Part shown: piece by piece, positions 1-5,949 of the stretch | Position numbering within the stretch: the stretch's first letter is position 1 | How the letters are laid out: the number at the start of each line of letters is the position of its first letter | Assembly (NCBI GenBank): GCA_005774595.1 | Contig: VAUM01000039.1 | Coordinates: 1 to 7,352 of the forward strand | Reading direction: 5' to 3' | Length of the DNA stretch: 7,352 nt | DNA from: Actinomycetota bacterium | Lineage (GTDB): Bacteria; Actinomycetota; Coriobacteriia; Anaerosomatales; D1FN1-002 | Notes under the pieces: model-generated | What the model was told of the DNA's origin: nothing | Databases searched by the model: none | What the model saw: the letters and a program-made list of their open reading frames with translations, nothing else | Made by a program: the position numbers and the translations under genes

Positions 1-1
1 G

Positions 2-52
2 TCCGTGCTCGTGTTCCGCAGCCGGCAGCCGAGCGAGGTGCCGCTCCCGTGA
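2..52 (+). CDS. 3' end of an upstream gene (partial, unidentified)
   Basis: An open frame enters from the left edge and ends at a TGA at 50-52, giving a 16-residue C-terminal tail ending in PSEVPLP. The stop overlaps the GTG start of the next gene in a GTGA arrangement, the usual sign of translational coupling, so this is probably the previous gene of the same operon. The tail is too short to identify. In other genomes genes for tRNA methyltransferases or cobalamin enzymes may precede nif3 homologues, but nothing visible here supports either. Confidence 0.5.
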   Translation, partial: SVLVFRSRQPSEVPLP

Positions 53-1179
53 GCGCGTCCACGCCGACCACCCCGACCGTCCGCGACCTCGTCGCCGCGA
101 TCGACGCGCGCACCCCCTTCGCGTGGGCGGAGGACTGGGACCGCGTCGGCCTGCTGGCGGGCGACGGCGCCGCCCCGCTCACCCGCGCGTACGTCACGCT
201 CGACCCGTCGCCGGGCGCCGTCGCCCTCGCCACGGGTGCGGGCGCGAACGTCCTCGTCACCCACCACCCGGCATACCTGACCGCGCCCGCACCCGTGGCG
301 GCCGCGAGCGGCCCGCAGGCCACGGTCGTCGCGGCGCTCGCGGCGGGCGTGGCCCTCGTCGCGGCGCACACGAACCTCGACCGCGACCCGGCCGGCGCCG
401 ACTCGCTGCCGCGAGCGCTCGGGCTCGTTCCTCGCGAGCCGTTGGAGTCCGGTACGCAGCCGGTCTCGCGCATCACCGTGTTCTGCCCGCCCGACGCCGC
501 CGATCGCGTTGCCGGTGCGATGACCGCGGCCGGTGCAGGCCGCATCGGCCTGTACGCCGACTGCTCGTTCGCCGCGCCCGGCGAGGGCCGCTTCCTCGGC
601 CTGGCGGGGGCACGTCCCGCGGTCGGCGTCCCCGGCGCGCCCGAGTGCGCCGACGAGGTGCGCGTCGAGACCGTGTGCCCGCCCGATCGCGCGGGTGCGG
701 TCGCTGCGGCCGCGCGCGCGGTACACCCGTACGAGGAGCCGCTCATCGTCGTGGACGCAGCGTCGATCTCACGGGGAGCCGCCCGTCTGGGGCGTGTCTG
801 TGGCGCCCCGCGGCACGCCACGGTGGACTCGGTCGCCCGCATGACCGCCACCGCCCTCGGCATCCGCCCCCGCGTGTGGGGCGACGGCTCCGCCCGGGTG
901 TCCACGATCGCCACCTGCGGCGGGTCGGCCGGCTCGCTGGTCGAAGCCGCGCTCGCCTGCGGCGCGCAGGTCCTCGTCTGCGGCGAGCTGCGCTACCATG
1001 ACGCGACCGAGGCCGCCGCCGCCGGCCTCGCCGTGGTCGAGGCGGGCCACGACGCCACCGAGTGGCCGCTCGTGCCCGTGCTCGCCGAGATCGTCCGCAC
1101 GACCCCGGGCCTTGACCCGGGCGCCGTCGTCGTCGAAGAGCCGCGCGTCGCTTGGCGCGTCGTGGACCCGGAGGTCTGA
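49..1179 (+). CDS. Nif3-like dinuclear metal-centre protein (NIF3/YqfO family)
   Basis: A cytosolic protein of 376 residues in the NIF3 family (often annotated GTP cyclohydrolase I type 2). Members form hexameric rings with a two-metal centre; the physiological reaction is not settled. The metal-ligand motifs are all present: THHP at residues 71-74, HTNLD at 107-111, and near the C-terminus GHDATE with H334 and E338 in the His-x3-Glu spacing seen in E. coli YbgI. The N-terminal motif DWDRVGL (29-35) is also typical. Residues of about 130-250 form the extra PII/CutA-like domain of the longer YqfO-type members, and the length agrees with that subgroup rather than the shorter YbgI type. The GTG start overlaps the previous stop by four bases and has GAGGTG eight bases upstream. 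The zinc-ribbon gene follows with a one-base overlap. Family assignment is secure; function is not. Confidence 0.93.
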   Translation: MSASTPTTPTVRDLVAAIDARTPFAWAEDWDRVGLLAGDGAAPLTRAYVTLDPSPGAVALATGAGANVLVTHHPAYLTAPAPVAAASGPQATVVAALAAGVALVAAHTNLDRDPAGADSLPRALGLVPREPLESGTQPVSRITVFCPPDAADRVAGAMTAAGAGRIGLYADCSFAAPGEGRFLGLAGARPAVGVPGAPECADEVRVETVCPPDRAGAVAAAARAVHPYEEPLIVVDAASISRGAARLGRVCGAPRHATVDSVARMTATALGIRPRVWGDGSARVSTIATCGGSAGSLVEAALACGAQVLVCGELRYHDATEAAAAGLAVVEAGHDATEWPLVPVLAEIVRTTPGLDPGAVVVEEPRVAWRVVDPEV

Positions 1180-1907
1180 TGCACCCCGTCACCGCGCTGA
1201 TCGAGCTGCAGGAAGCCGACCTCGAGATCGTGCGCGCCGAGAAGCGCCTCGACACGCTTCCCGAGAAGCAGGCGATCCTCGACGTCAAGCACAAGGCCGC
1301 CGAGGTCGCGGGCTTGCTGGAGAAGGCGAAGCAGTACTGCGGCGAGGTCGACCGGGCCGTGACGCGCGGCGAGGACGAGATCGCCTCGCTCACCGAGAAG
1401 ATGGCCGCCGAGCAGGCGAAGCTCACCGGGGGCGAGATCACCGACCACAAGATGGTCGCGAACCTCTCGCGCGAGCTCGACGCGCTGCGCCGGCGCAAGG
1501 AGAAGCTCGAGATGGAGACGACCGCGCTGATGGAGAAGGCCGAGAAGGCCGCCAAGCAGGCCGCCACCATCGAGGCCGCCATCGGCCAGCTCGCCGCCAA
1601 GGAGGAGCGCCTCACCGAGGCGTTCAAGAAGGCCGGCGGCGAGGTGCTCGCCGAGATCGCGCGCCTGAAGGCGCGACGCGACGCGCTGTGCAAGTCCGTG
1701 CCCGCCGGCACGCTCGCGTCCTACGAGCGCGTCCGCGGATCGAGGCACGGGATAGGCGTGGGGGTGCTCAAGGAGCGGACCTGCGGCGCGTGCGGCATCG
1801 AGATCCCCGCCGACCGCGTACACGTGCTGCTCGACGGCCCCGACGTGGCCGAGTGTCCCATGTGCCGGCGTCTCATCGTCGTCCGCGTCCCGGAGTCCGG
1901 CGCGTGA
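1179..1907 (+). CDS. Coiled-coil C4-type zinc-ribbon protein (Rv2229c-like)
   Basis: A 242-residue soluble protein. Residues of about 5-180 are rich in Glu, Lys, Ala and Leu in heptad-like order and should form a long antiparallel coiled-coil hairpin. The C-terminal zinc ribbon has two knuckles, CGAC at 202-205 and CPMC at 226-229, giving four cysteine ligands. This is the layout of the zf-RING_7 / CT398-like family, whose molecular role is unknown; a nucleic-acid or protein scaffold role is a guess from fold only. The ATG at 1179 shares its A with the TGA of the Nif3-like gene (TGATG) and has a strong GGAGGT at 1170-1175, an unusually short three bases away. The frame is open upstream, but a start at 1152 would lie inside the previous gene without a better ribosome site. 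The gene sits between nif3 and rnhA as in mycobacteria, which supports the assignment and a conserved partnership. Confidence 0.9.
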   Translation: MHPVTALIELQEADLEIVRAEKRLDTLPEKQAILDVKHKAAEVAGLLEKAKQYCGEVDRAVTRGEDEIASLTEKMAAEQAKLTGGEITDHKMVANLSRELDALRRRKEKLEMETTALMEKAEKAAKQAATIEAAIGQLAAKEERLTEAFKKAGGEVLAEIARLKARRDALCKSVPAGTLASYERVRGSRHGIGVGVLKERTCGACGIEIPADRVHVLLDGPDVAECPMCRRLIVVRVPESGA

Positions 1908-2359
1908 CGCGCTACGTGCTGAGGGCCGACGGGGGAGCGCGCGGCAACCCGGGACCCGCCGCCGCGGGGTTCGTGCTCGAGAACGGCTCGGGTGCGGTGG
2001 TGACGAGCGGCGGTCGTTGCCTCGGCTCGACGACCAACAACGTCGCCGAGTACGAGGCGCTGATCTGGGGGCTGGAGACCGCCGCGTCGCTCGGCGCCGA
2101 CGAGGTCGACGTGTTCGCCGACAGCCAGCTCGTCGTGCGCCAGGTCGAGGGCGCGTACAAGGTCAAGCACGCCAACATGAAGCCGCTCTACCTGCGCGTC
2201 ATGGAGCTGCTGCGCGGCTTCGAGCGGTGGAGCATCGCGCACGTGCTGCGCGAGCACAACGCCGCCGCCGACGCGCTCGTCAACGAGGCGCTCGACACCG
2301 GCGAGCAGGCCGGCGACGCGCCGTGGCCGGTCGAAACGGACCGCATGACGCTGTTCTGA
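1904..2359 (+). CDS. rnhA: Ribonuclease HI
   Basis: A 151-residue RNase H-fold nuclease that cleaves the RNA strand of RNA:DNA hybrids using two metal ions, in R-loop and primer removal. The four catalytic carboxylates can be placed: D9 in ADGGARGNPGP, E49 in NNVAEYEAL, D73 in DSQLVV, and D123 in REHNAAADALVNEA. The protein resembles the N-terminal domain of mycobacterial Rv2228c but lacks its fused CobC-like phosphatase domain, ending instead in a short polar tail (DTGEQ to TLF). It also lacks the basic protrusion of E. coli RnhA, as usual for this subgroup. The GTG start at 1904 overlaps the previous stop by four bases (GTGA) and has GGAG eight bases upstream. A much longer open frame extends upstream, but its extra part is low-complexity Arg/Ala sequence antiparallel to no family and overlaps two real genes. 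Confidence 0.94.
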   Translation: MTRYVLRADGGARGNPGPAAAGFVLENGSGAVVTSGGRCLGSTTNNVAEYEALIWGLETAASLGADEVDVFADSQLVVRQVEGAYKVKHANMKPLYLRVMELLRGFERWSIAHVLREHNAAADALVNEALDTGEQAGDAPWPVETDRMTLF

Positions 2360-2394
2360 CGCCGACGCGCCGCCGAGCAGGCGGGCCGCGCCCC

Positions 2395-2400
2395 GGAGGT
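2395..2400 (+). promoter_or_regulatory. Ribosome binding site that fixes the queD start
   Basis: GGAGGT lies seven bases before the GTG at 2408. The alternative in-frame GTG at 2399 overlaps this motif itself and could not use it. The motif therefore favours 2408, which also gives the family's usual N-terminus (MYELTV). Confidence 0.7.
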
Positions 2401-2407
2401 GACCGAG

Positions 2408-2773
2408 GTGTACGAGCTCACCGTCAAGGACCACTTCGACGCCGCGCATTCGCTGCCGGGCTATCCCGGCGAGTGCAGCGCGCTGCACGGGCACACCTGG
2501 GACGTCGAGGTGACCGTCGCGGGCGAGGCGCTCGACGAGGTCGGCATCGTCTACGACTTCAAGACGCTCAAAGACGACCTGCGCGCCGTGCTCGGCCGTT
2601 TCGACCACAAGCACTTGAACGCGGTGCCGCCCTTCGACGGCATCGGCCCCACGGCCGAGAACCTCGCGCGGGTCGTGTACGACGCGCTCGCCGAGACGGT
2701 GGGCGAGGGCGTGCGGGTGGTCGAGGTCGCCGTGTGGGAGTCGCCGGTCGCCCGGCTGGTCTACCGGCCTTGA
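2408..2773 (+). CDS. queD: 6-carboxy-5,6,7,8-tetrahydropterin synthase (QueD/PTPS family)
   Basis: A 121-residue T-fold enzyme that converts 7,8-dihydroneopterin triphosphate into 6-carboxytetrahydropterin, the second step toward preQ0 and queuosine. Zinc ligands are H14 (DAAH), H27 and H29 (LHGH). The catalytic cysteine is C23, four residues before LHGH (C-x3-HGH), the spacing typical of QueD. The D66/H67 pair of FDHKHLN, E84 in PTAEN and E111 in WESP fit the remaining active-site and pterin-anchoring positions. Length is normal for bacterial QueD. The gene lies 48 bases after rnhA on the same strand, probably as the last gene of the operon, and is followed by a perfect hairpin. No other queuosine gene (queC, queE, queF) is visible, so partners must be elsewhere; a role in another pterin or 7-deazapurine pathway cannot be excluded by sequence. 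No preQ1 riboswitch precedes it. Confidence 0.92.
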   Translation: MYELTVKDHFDAAHSLPGYPGECSALHGHTWDVEVTVAGEALDEVGIVYDFKTLKDDLRAVLGRFDHKHLNAVPPFDGIGPTAENLARVVYDALAETVGEGVRVVEVAVWESPVARLVYRP

Positions 2774-2802
2774 GGCGCGGCGCCCGGTCCTTCGGATGCG
2801 CG

Positions 2803-2826
2803 ACGGGCGCCCGCGAGGGCGCCCGT
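2803..2826 (+). terminator. Perfect 10-bp GC hairpin after queD, possible terminator
   Basis: ACGGGCGCCC and its exact complement GGGCGCCCGT flank the four-base loop GCGA, a GNRA-type tetraloop. It starts 30 bases after the queD stop. No T-run follows (the next bases are GCCCGAATAC), so it is not a classical intrinsic terminator. It may act as a U-less actinobacterial-type terminator or as a 3'-end stabiliser. The position at an operon end supports the first reading. Confidence 0.55.
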
Positions 2827-3159
2827 GCCCGAATACAAAGAGGTGTCCCGAGAAACCTCGCCTTGCGGAGTCCTTACTACTCAGCTTCCCGTTTCACGCC
2901 GTTGAGCGATCCGCGCCGGTCGGGACGACTCGCGTCATGCCCATCCGTTCAGATCCCTCGTCGGCAGCAGCTGGTACGCTGGCTTTCGTGACTCGCTCGG
3001 TCCGACTTCTCGGGACGCGATTCAAGCTACCGCTGCTCCTCGGACCCGTCAAGACGGATTGCGCGATTCGCCGTGGTTCCTGACGGAAGGCGCCCGCCTG
3101 CGCGCGGACGGTCGATATCGGTGGGTGAACGGTGCCACGGCGCGTTCGTCGCGAGGCGG
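2827..3159. other. Unexplained intergenic stretch, no supported gene
   Basis: This stretch between the queD hairpin and the dtxR promoter holds no convincing gene. Short open frames on both strands translate to Arg/Ser/Pro-rich sequence without the GC-rich third positions of the real genes, and none has a recognisable domain. It is visibly less GC-rich than its surroundings. Visible structure: GAGGT/ACCTC (2840-2844 with 2855-2859), GGTCCGA/TCGGACC (2999-3005 with 3040-3046), CCGT-CAAG-ACGG (3046-3057) and TTCC-TGAC-GGAA (3077-3088). I found no RNase P RNA, SRP RNA or tmRNA signature. It may hold a non-coding RNA, a long leader, or degraded sequence. Confidence 0.5.
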
Positions 3160-3188
3160 GTGGCATATCTCACGCCGCATGTTAGGCT
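3160..3188 (+). promoter_or_regulatory. Candidate promoter of the dtxR-feoB operon
   Basis: GTGGCA (3160-3165) matches the -35 consensus TTGACA at four of six positions. After a 17-base spacer comes TAGGCT (3183-3188), fitting the TAnnnT -10 pattern common in GC-rich actinobacteria. Transcription would begin near 3195, giving a leader of about 50 bases before the repressor gene. The assignment rests on spacing and position only, but the overlap of the -10 element with the inverted repeat makes it more credible. Confidence 0.45.
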
Positions 3189-3197
3189 GTGCTAACA
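3180..3197. promoter_or_regulatory. Inverted repeat TGTTAG-N6-CTAACA, candidate DtxR-family operator
   Basis: A perfect inverted repeat with six-base arms separated by GCTGTG. The TTAG and CTAA half-sites resemble those in DtxR/IdeR boxes (consensus around TTAGGTTAGSCTAACCTAA), though the spacing between arms differs from the classical 19-bp site. It lies 48 bases before the repressor start and covers the proposed -10 element and start point, so a bound repressor would block polymerase. Autoregulation is inferred. Confidence 0.6.
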
Positions 3198-3245
3198 AGG
3201 CGCGGCCGACGGGGCTGCGCCGAGGCGCCGGAAGCCGGTGTGGCC

Positions 3246-3899
3246 ATGGAGAGCGCGACCGCCGAGGAGTACCTCGAAGTCATCTACAAGCTGAGCCGTG
3301 AGGAGGCCGTGCGCCCCTCGAAGATCGCGTCGGCTCTCGGCGTCGCCGCCCCGACGGTCACGTCGCAGCTCAAGCGCCTCGAGGCCAAGGGCCTGCTCAC
3401 GCGCCCGCACGGCCGCGTCAAGCTCACCGGCGAGGGCGAGGCCCGCGCACTCAGCGTGGTGCGCAGCCACCGCCTGTCCGAGCGCTTCCTCACCGATGTG
3501 CTCGGCATCCCGGTGGACGAGGCGCACGACGAGGCGTGCAAGTGGGAGCATGCGCTGTCGCCCCGCGTCCAGCAGGCGCTCGAGGAGTTCCTGCAGATGC
3601 CGGACGTCTGCCCGCACGGCCACCCGATCCCGGCCGCGGACGGGACGGTCGGCACCGTGCACGGCCACCAGCTGACCGACAGCCTCCCCGGCGACGCGGT
3701 GCGCGTCGTGCAGGTCGCCGAGGACGACGACGCCCTGCTGTCGTACCTGACGTCGCTCGGCCTGCTGCCCGGCACGGTGCTGCGGGTCGTGGACGTGGCG
3801 CCGTTCCACGGGCCACTGCTCGTCGAGGTGGGTGGCTCGCAGTACGCGCTCGGACGCGAGGTCGCCGCACAGATCGTCGTCGTGGGCGTGAGCGTGTAG
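3246..3899 (+). CDS. DtxR/IdeR-family metal-dependent repressor with C-terminal SH3/FeoA-like domain
   Basis: A 217-residue transcription repressor activated by divalent metal. Residues 1-65 form the winged helix-turn-helix (recognition region about 30-46, ending AAPTVTSQLKRLEAKGLL), about 66-130 the dimerisation and metal domain, and about 143-217 an SH3/FeoA-like domain. By alignment with C. diphtheriae DtxR (offset four), H75, E79 and H94 match the ancillary site (H79, E83, H98), and C98, E101 and H102 match primary-site C102, E105 and H106. DtxR Met10 is replaced by an acidic residue (E8), with E11 in the place of the MntR glutamate. CPHGHP at 122-127 is a family signature. The ATG at 3246 is chosen because it begins the usual helix; an in-frame GTG at 3240 is possible and nearer GGAAG (3230-3234). 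Starts further upstream would enter the operator. feoB follows after two bases, so iron uptake is the likely target. Confidence 0.9.
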   Translation: MESATAEEYLEVIYKLSREEAVRPSKIASALGVAAPTVTSQLKRLEAKGLLTRPHGRVKLTGEGEARALSVVRSHRLSERFLTDVLGIPVDEAHDEACKWEHALSPRVQQALEEFLQMPDVCPHGHPIPAADGTVGTVHGHQLTDSLPGDAVRVVQVAEDDDALLSYLTSLGLLPGTVLRVVDVAPFHGPLLVEVGGSQYALGREVAAQIVVVGVSV

Positions 3900-3901
3900 C
3901 G

Positions 3902-5935
3902 ATGGCGCACTCGCACGCACACGTCTCACGGACCGAGGCGCAGCCCGCCGCCGGCGCCGTACCGGGGCTGACTGTCGCGCTGGCCGGCAACCCGAACGTC
4001 GGCAAGTCCACGACGTTCAACCAGCTCACCGGCTCGGATGTGACCACCGCGCACTACGCGGGCACGACGACCGAGGTGGCGGTCGGCACGACGATCCTCG
4101 GCGAGCGCACCGTCCGCGTGATGGACCTGCCCGGCGTGTACTCGCTCGGCGGCAGGGGCGACATGGACCGCAACGTGCGCCGCGCGCTGCTGGAGGCGCC
4201 GCCCGACGCGGTCGTCGCGGTCGTCGATGAGACCAACCTGTCGCGCAACCTCTACCTCGTGCTGCAGCTGCTCGACCTCGGGTTCTCGCCGGTCATCGGG
4301 CTCAACCTGCACGACGAGGCGGAACGCAGGGGGATCACAACCGACCTCGACGCGCTGTCCGAGGCGCTCGGTCTGCCGGTCGTGCCGATGGTCGCCGCGC
4401 ACGGGGTCGGCGTGGCGGAGGCGTTCGAACTCGCGGTCGAGGGCGCGGACGCCGGCCGCGACTCGCGCAGGCCTCCGCGGTACGCCGCCGCGTTCGAGCG
4501 GCTCGTAGCACCGCTCACGGAGGCGTGCGCGCACGTCGAGCACCCGCCGTACGGGCTGCCGCCTAGGGCGCTCGCGCTCCAGCTGCTCGAGGATCCGCAC
4601 GGCGTCGAGTCGCGGCTGACCGGCAGCGCGGACGCGGTGGCCGTCGCCAAGATCGCGCGCTCCGTGCGCCGCGAACTCGCGGTCGTGGCCGGGGGCGCGC
4701 TCGGCGTCGTGGCGCGCGAGCGCTACGCCGAGGCGGACCGCATCGCCGACCGCGTCCAGGTCCGCGGCGGGTCGCACGCGCACGCGGGCCGGGACCCCTG
4801 GTCGCTCACGACCTCGCTGGCCACCGGCCTGCCGATCCTGCTGGGCGTGCTCGGAGCGGTGTTCGGGCTCCTGTTCTGGGTCGGCAACCTGCTCGCGACC
4901 GGGTTCTCCGCCTTGTGGGGCGCGGCGGTCTCGGGCCCGTTCGACGTGCTGCTCGCGCGGACGGTCGGGTCCGGGATCGTGGCGGACCTGCTGCGGTGGG
5001 GGCTCGCCGGCGTCGAGGCGTCTCTCGGGGTCGGCATCCCGTACATCCTCACCTTCTACGTGATGCTCTCGGTGCTGGAGGACTCGGGCTACCTGAGCTC
5101 GGTGGCGTTCCTCGCCGACCGTGCGATGCACAAGCTGGGCCTGCACGGCCTGGCGGTCGTCTCGCTCGTGGCGGCCGCGGGCTGCAACGTCCCGGCGGTG
5201 CTGTCGGCGAGCGCGCTGCCGAGCAAACGGGAGCGCTTCATCGCGTCCACGCTCGCGACGATGGTGCCGTGCAGCGCGAGGACGGCGGTCATCCTCGGCT
5301 CGGTCGGCGCGTTCCTCGGCGTGCTTCCGGCGCTCGGCGTGTTCGCCGTCTCGGCCGTGGTGACGGCCACCGTCGGCGTGCTGCTGCAGAGGTTCTTGCC
5401 GGGGACGTCGTCGGGGCTGGTCATGGAGGTGTTCCCCTTCCGGCGGCCGACGCTGTCCGGCGTGTGGCGCAAGGCGTGGGTGCAGTTCCGCTCGTTCCTG
5501 TCCGAGGCGGTCCCGATCGTCATCGTCGGGTCGATCCTGCTCGGCGGCCTGTACGAGACCGGCTGGCTGTGGAAGCTCACCGTCGTGCTCGACCCGGTGG
5601 TCGTGGGCTGGCTCGGCCTGCCGTCGGTGGCGGGGCTCACCCTGCTGCTCGGCGTGCTGCGCAAGGAGCTTGCGCTGCAGCTGCTGGTGACGCTTGCCGT
5701 GGTCGCGTACGGCGCGCACGTGCGCGACGTGAGCGGGTTCATGACGCAGTCGCAGGTCTTCGTCTATGCTCTGGTGAACACGCTCGCGGTGCCGTGCGTC
5801 TCGACGCTCGCCGTCCTGTGGCGGCGGCTCGGTTGGAAGGCCGCAGGCGGGATCGCGTCGATCACGGTCATCGCGGCGCTCGGGGCCGGCGGCGTCGCCG
5901 CGCGTGCCCTGCCGTACCTGGTGAACGGACGATAG
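3902..5935 (+). CDS. feoB: Ferrous iron transporter FeoB
   Basis: A 677-residue inner-membrane Fe2+ transporter with a cytosolic GTPase. The G domain (about 22-180) has G1 GNPNVGKST (29-37), a G2 region AGTTTE (53-58), G3 DLPG (75-78), G4 NLHD (135-138) and a G5-like VAAHGVGV (164-171); DETNLSRNLYLVLQLL (109-124) is the familiar switch-region motif. Residues of about 190-285 fit the helical GDI/FeoB_Cyto domain. Hydrophobic segments start near 305, with the gate motifs GCNVPA (427-432) and CSAR (457-460), then LRKELAL (586-592) and PCVST (631-635). EDSGYL (393-398) is a further family hallmark. Length is usual for shorter FeoB proteins. The N-terminus MAHSHAH and the linker SHAH before the membrane are histidine-rich. 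The gene begins two bases after the repressor stop without a clear ribosome site, suggesting coupling. No separate feoA or feoC is present. Confidence 0.96.
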   Translation: MAHSHAHVSRTEAQPAAGAVPGLTVALAGNPNVGKSTTFNQLTGSDVTTAHYAGTTTEVAVGTTILGERTVRVMDLPGVYSLGGRGDMDRNVRRALLEAPPDAVVAVVDETNLSRNLYLVLQLLDLGFSPVIGLNLHDEAERRGITTDLDALSEALGLPVVPMVAAHGVGVAEAFELAVEGADAGRDSRRPPRYAAAFERLVAPLTEACAHVEHPPYGLPPRALALQLLEDPHGVESRLTGSADAVAVAKIARSVRRELAVVAGGALGVVARERYAEADRIADRVQVRGGSHAHAGRDPWSLTTSLATGLPILLGVLGAVFGLLFWVGNLLATGFSALWGAAVSGPFDVLLARTVGSGIVADLLRWGLAGVEASLGVGIPYILTFYVMLSVLEDSGYLSSVAFLADRAMHKLGLHGLAVVSLVAAAGCNVPAVLSASALPSKRERFIASTLATMVPCSARTAVILGSVGAFLGVLPALGVFAVSAVVTATVGVLLQRFLPGTSSGLVMEVFPFRRPTLSGVWRKAWVQFRSFLSEAVPIVIVGSILLGGLYETGWLWKLTVVLDPVVVGWLGLPSVAGLTLLLGVLRKELALQLLVTLAVVAYGAHVRDVSGFMTQSQVFVYALVNTLAVPCVSTLAVLWRRLGWKAAGGIASITVIAALGAGGVAARALPYLVNGR

Positions 5936-5949
5936 GCACAACGGACGAC

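Noticed and set aside
743..1823. Overlapping - strand open frames opposite the Nif3-like and zinc-ribbon genes
   Set aside because: No family motif, and they run across the boundary of two well-supported genes.
2360..2407. preQ1 riboswitch or promoter before queD
   Set aside because: The 48-base spacer shows no preQ1 pseudoknot pattern or A-rich tail and no -10-like element. It is GC-rich spacer plus a ribosome site.
2774..3245. RNase P RNA, SRP RNA, tmRNA or tRNA in the gap
   Set aside because: GGCAGCAGC at about 2962 briefly recalls the SRP RNA core, and GATTCAAG near 3019 a tRNA T-loop, but the surrounding conserved bases and pairing stems are absent. No RNase P signature was found on either strand.
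3189..3245. Upstream GTG start for the repressor gene
   Set aside because: A start at 3189 lies inside the inverted repeat and -10 element, and the added residues match no DtxR N-terminus.
2796..3301. Small open frames in the gap (2796-3083 and 3059-3301 on +, 2894-3166 on -)
   Set aside because: They lack ribosome sites, recognisable motifs and the GC-rich third positions of neighbouring genes. One runs through the candidate operator. The leaderless possibility at 2988 is kept only as a weak finding.
3672..3899. A separate feoA gene
   Set aside because: The SH3/FeoA-like segment is continuous in frame with the repressor and is its normal third domain, as in DtxR and IdeR.
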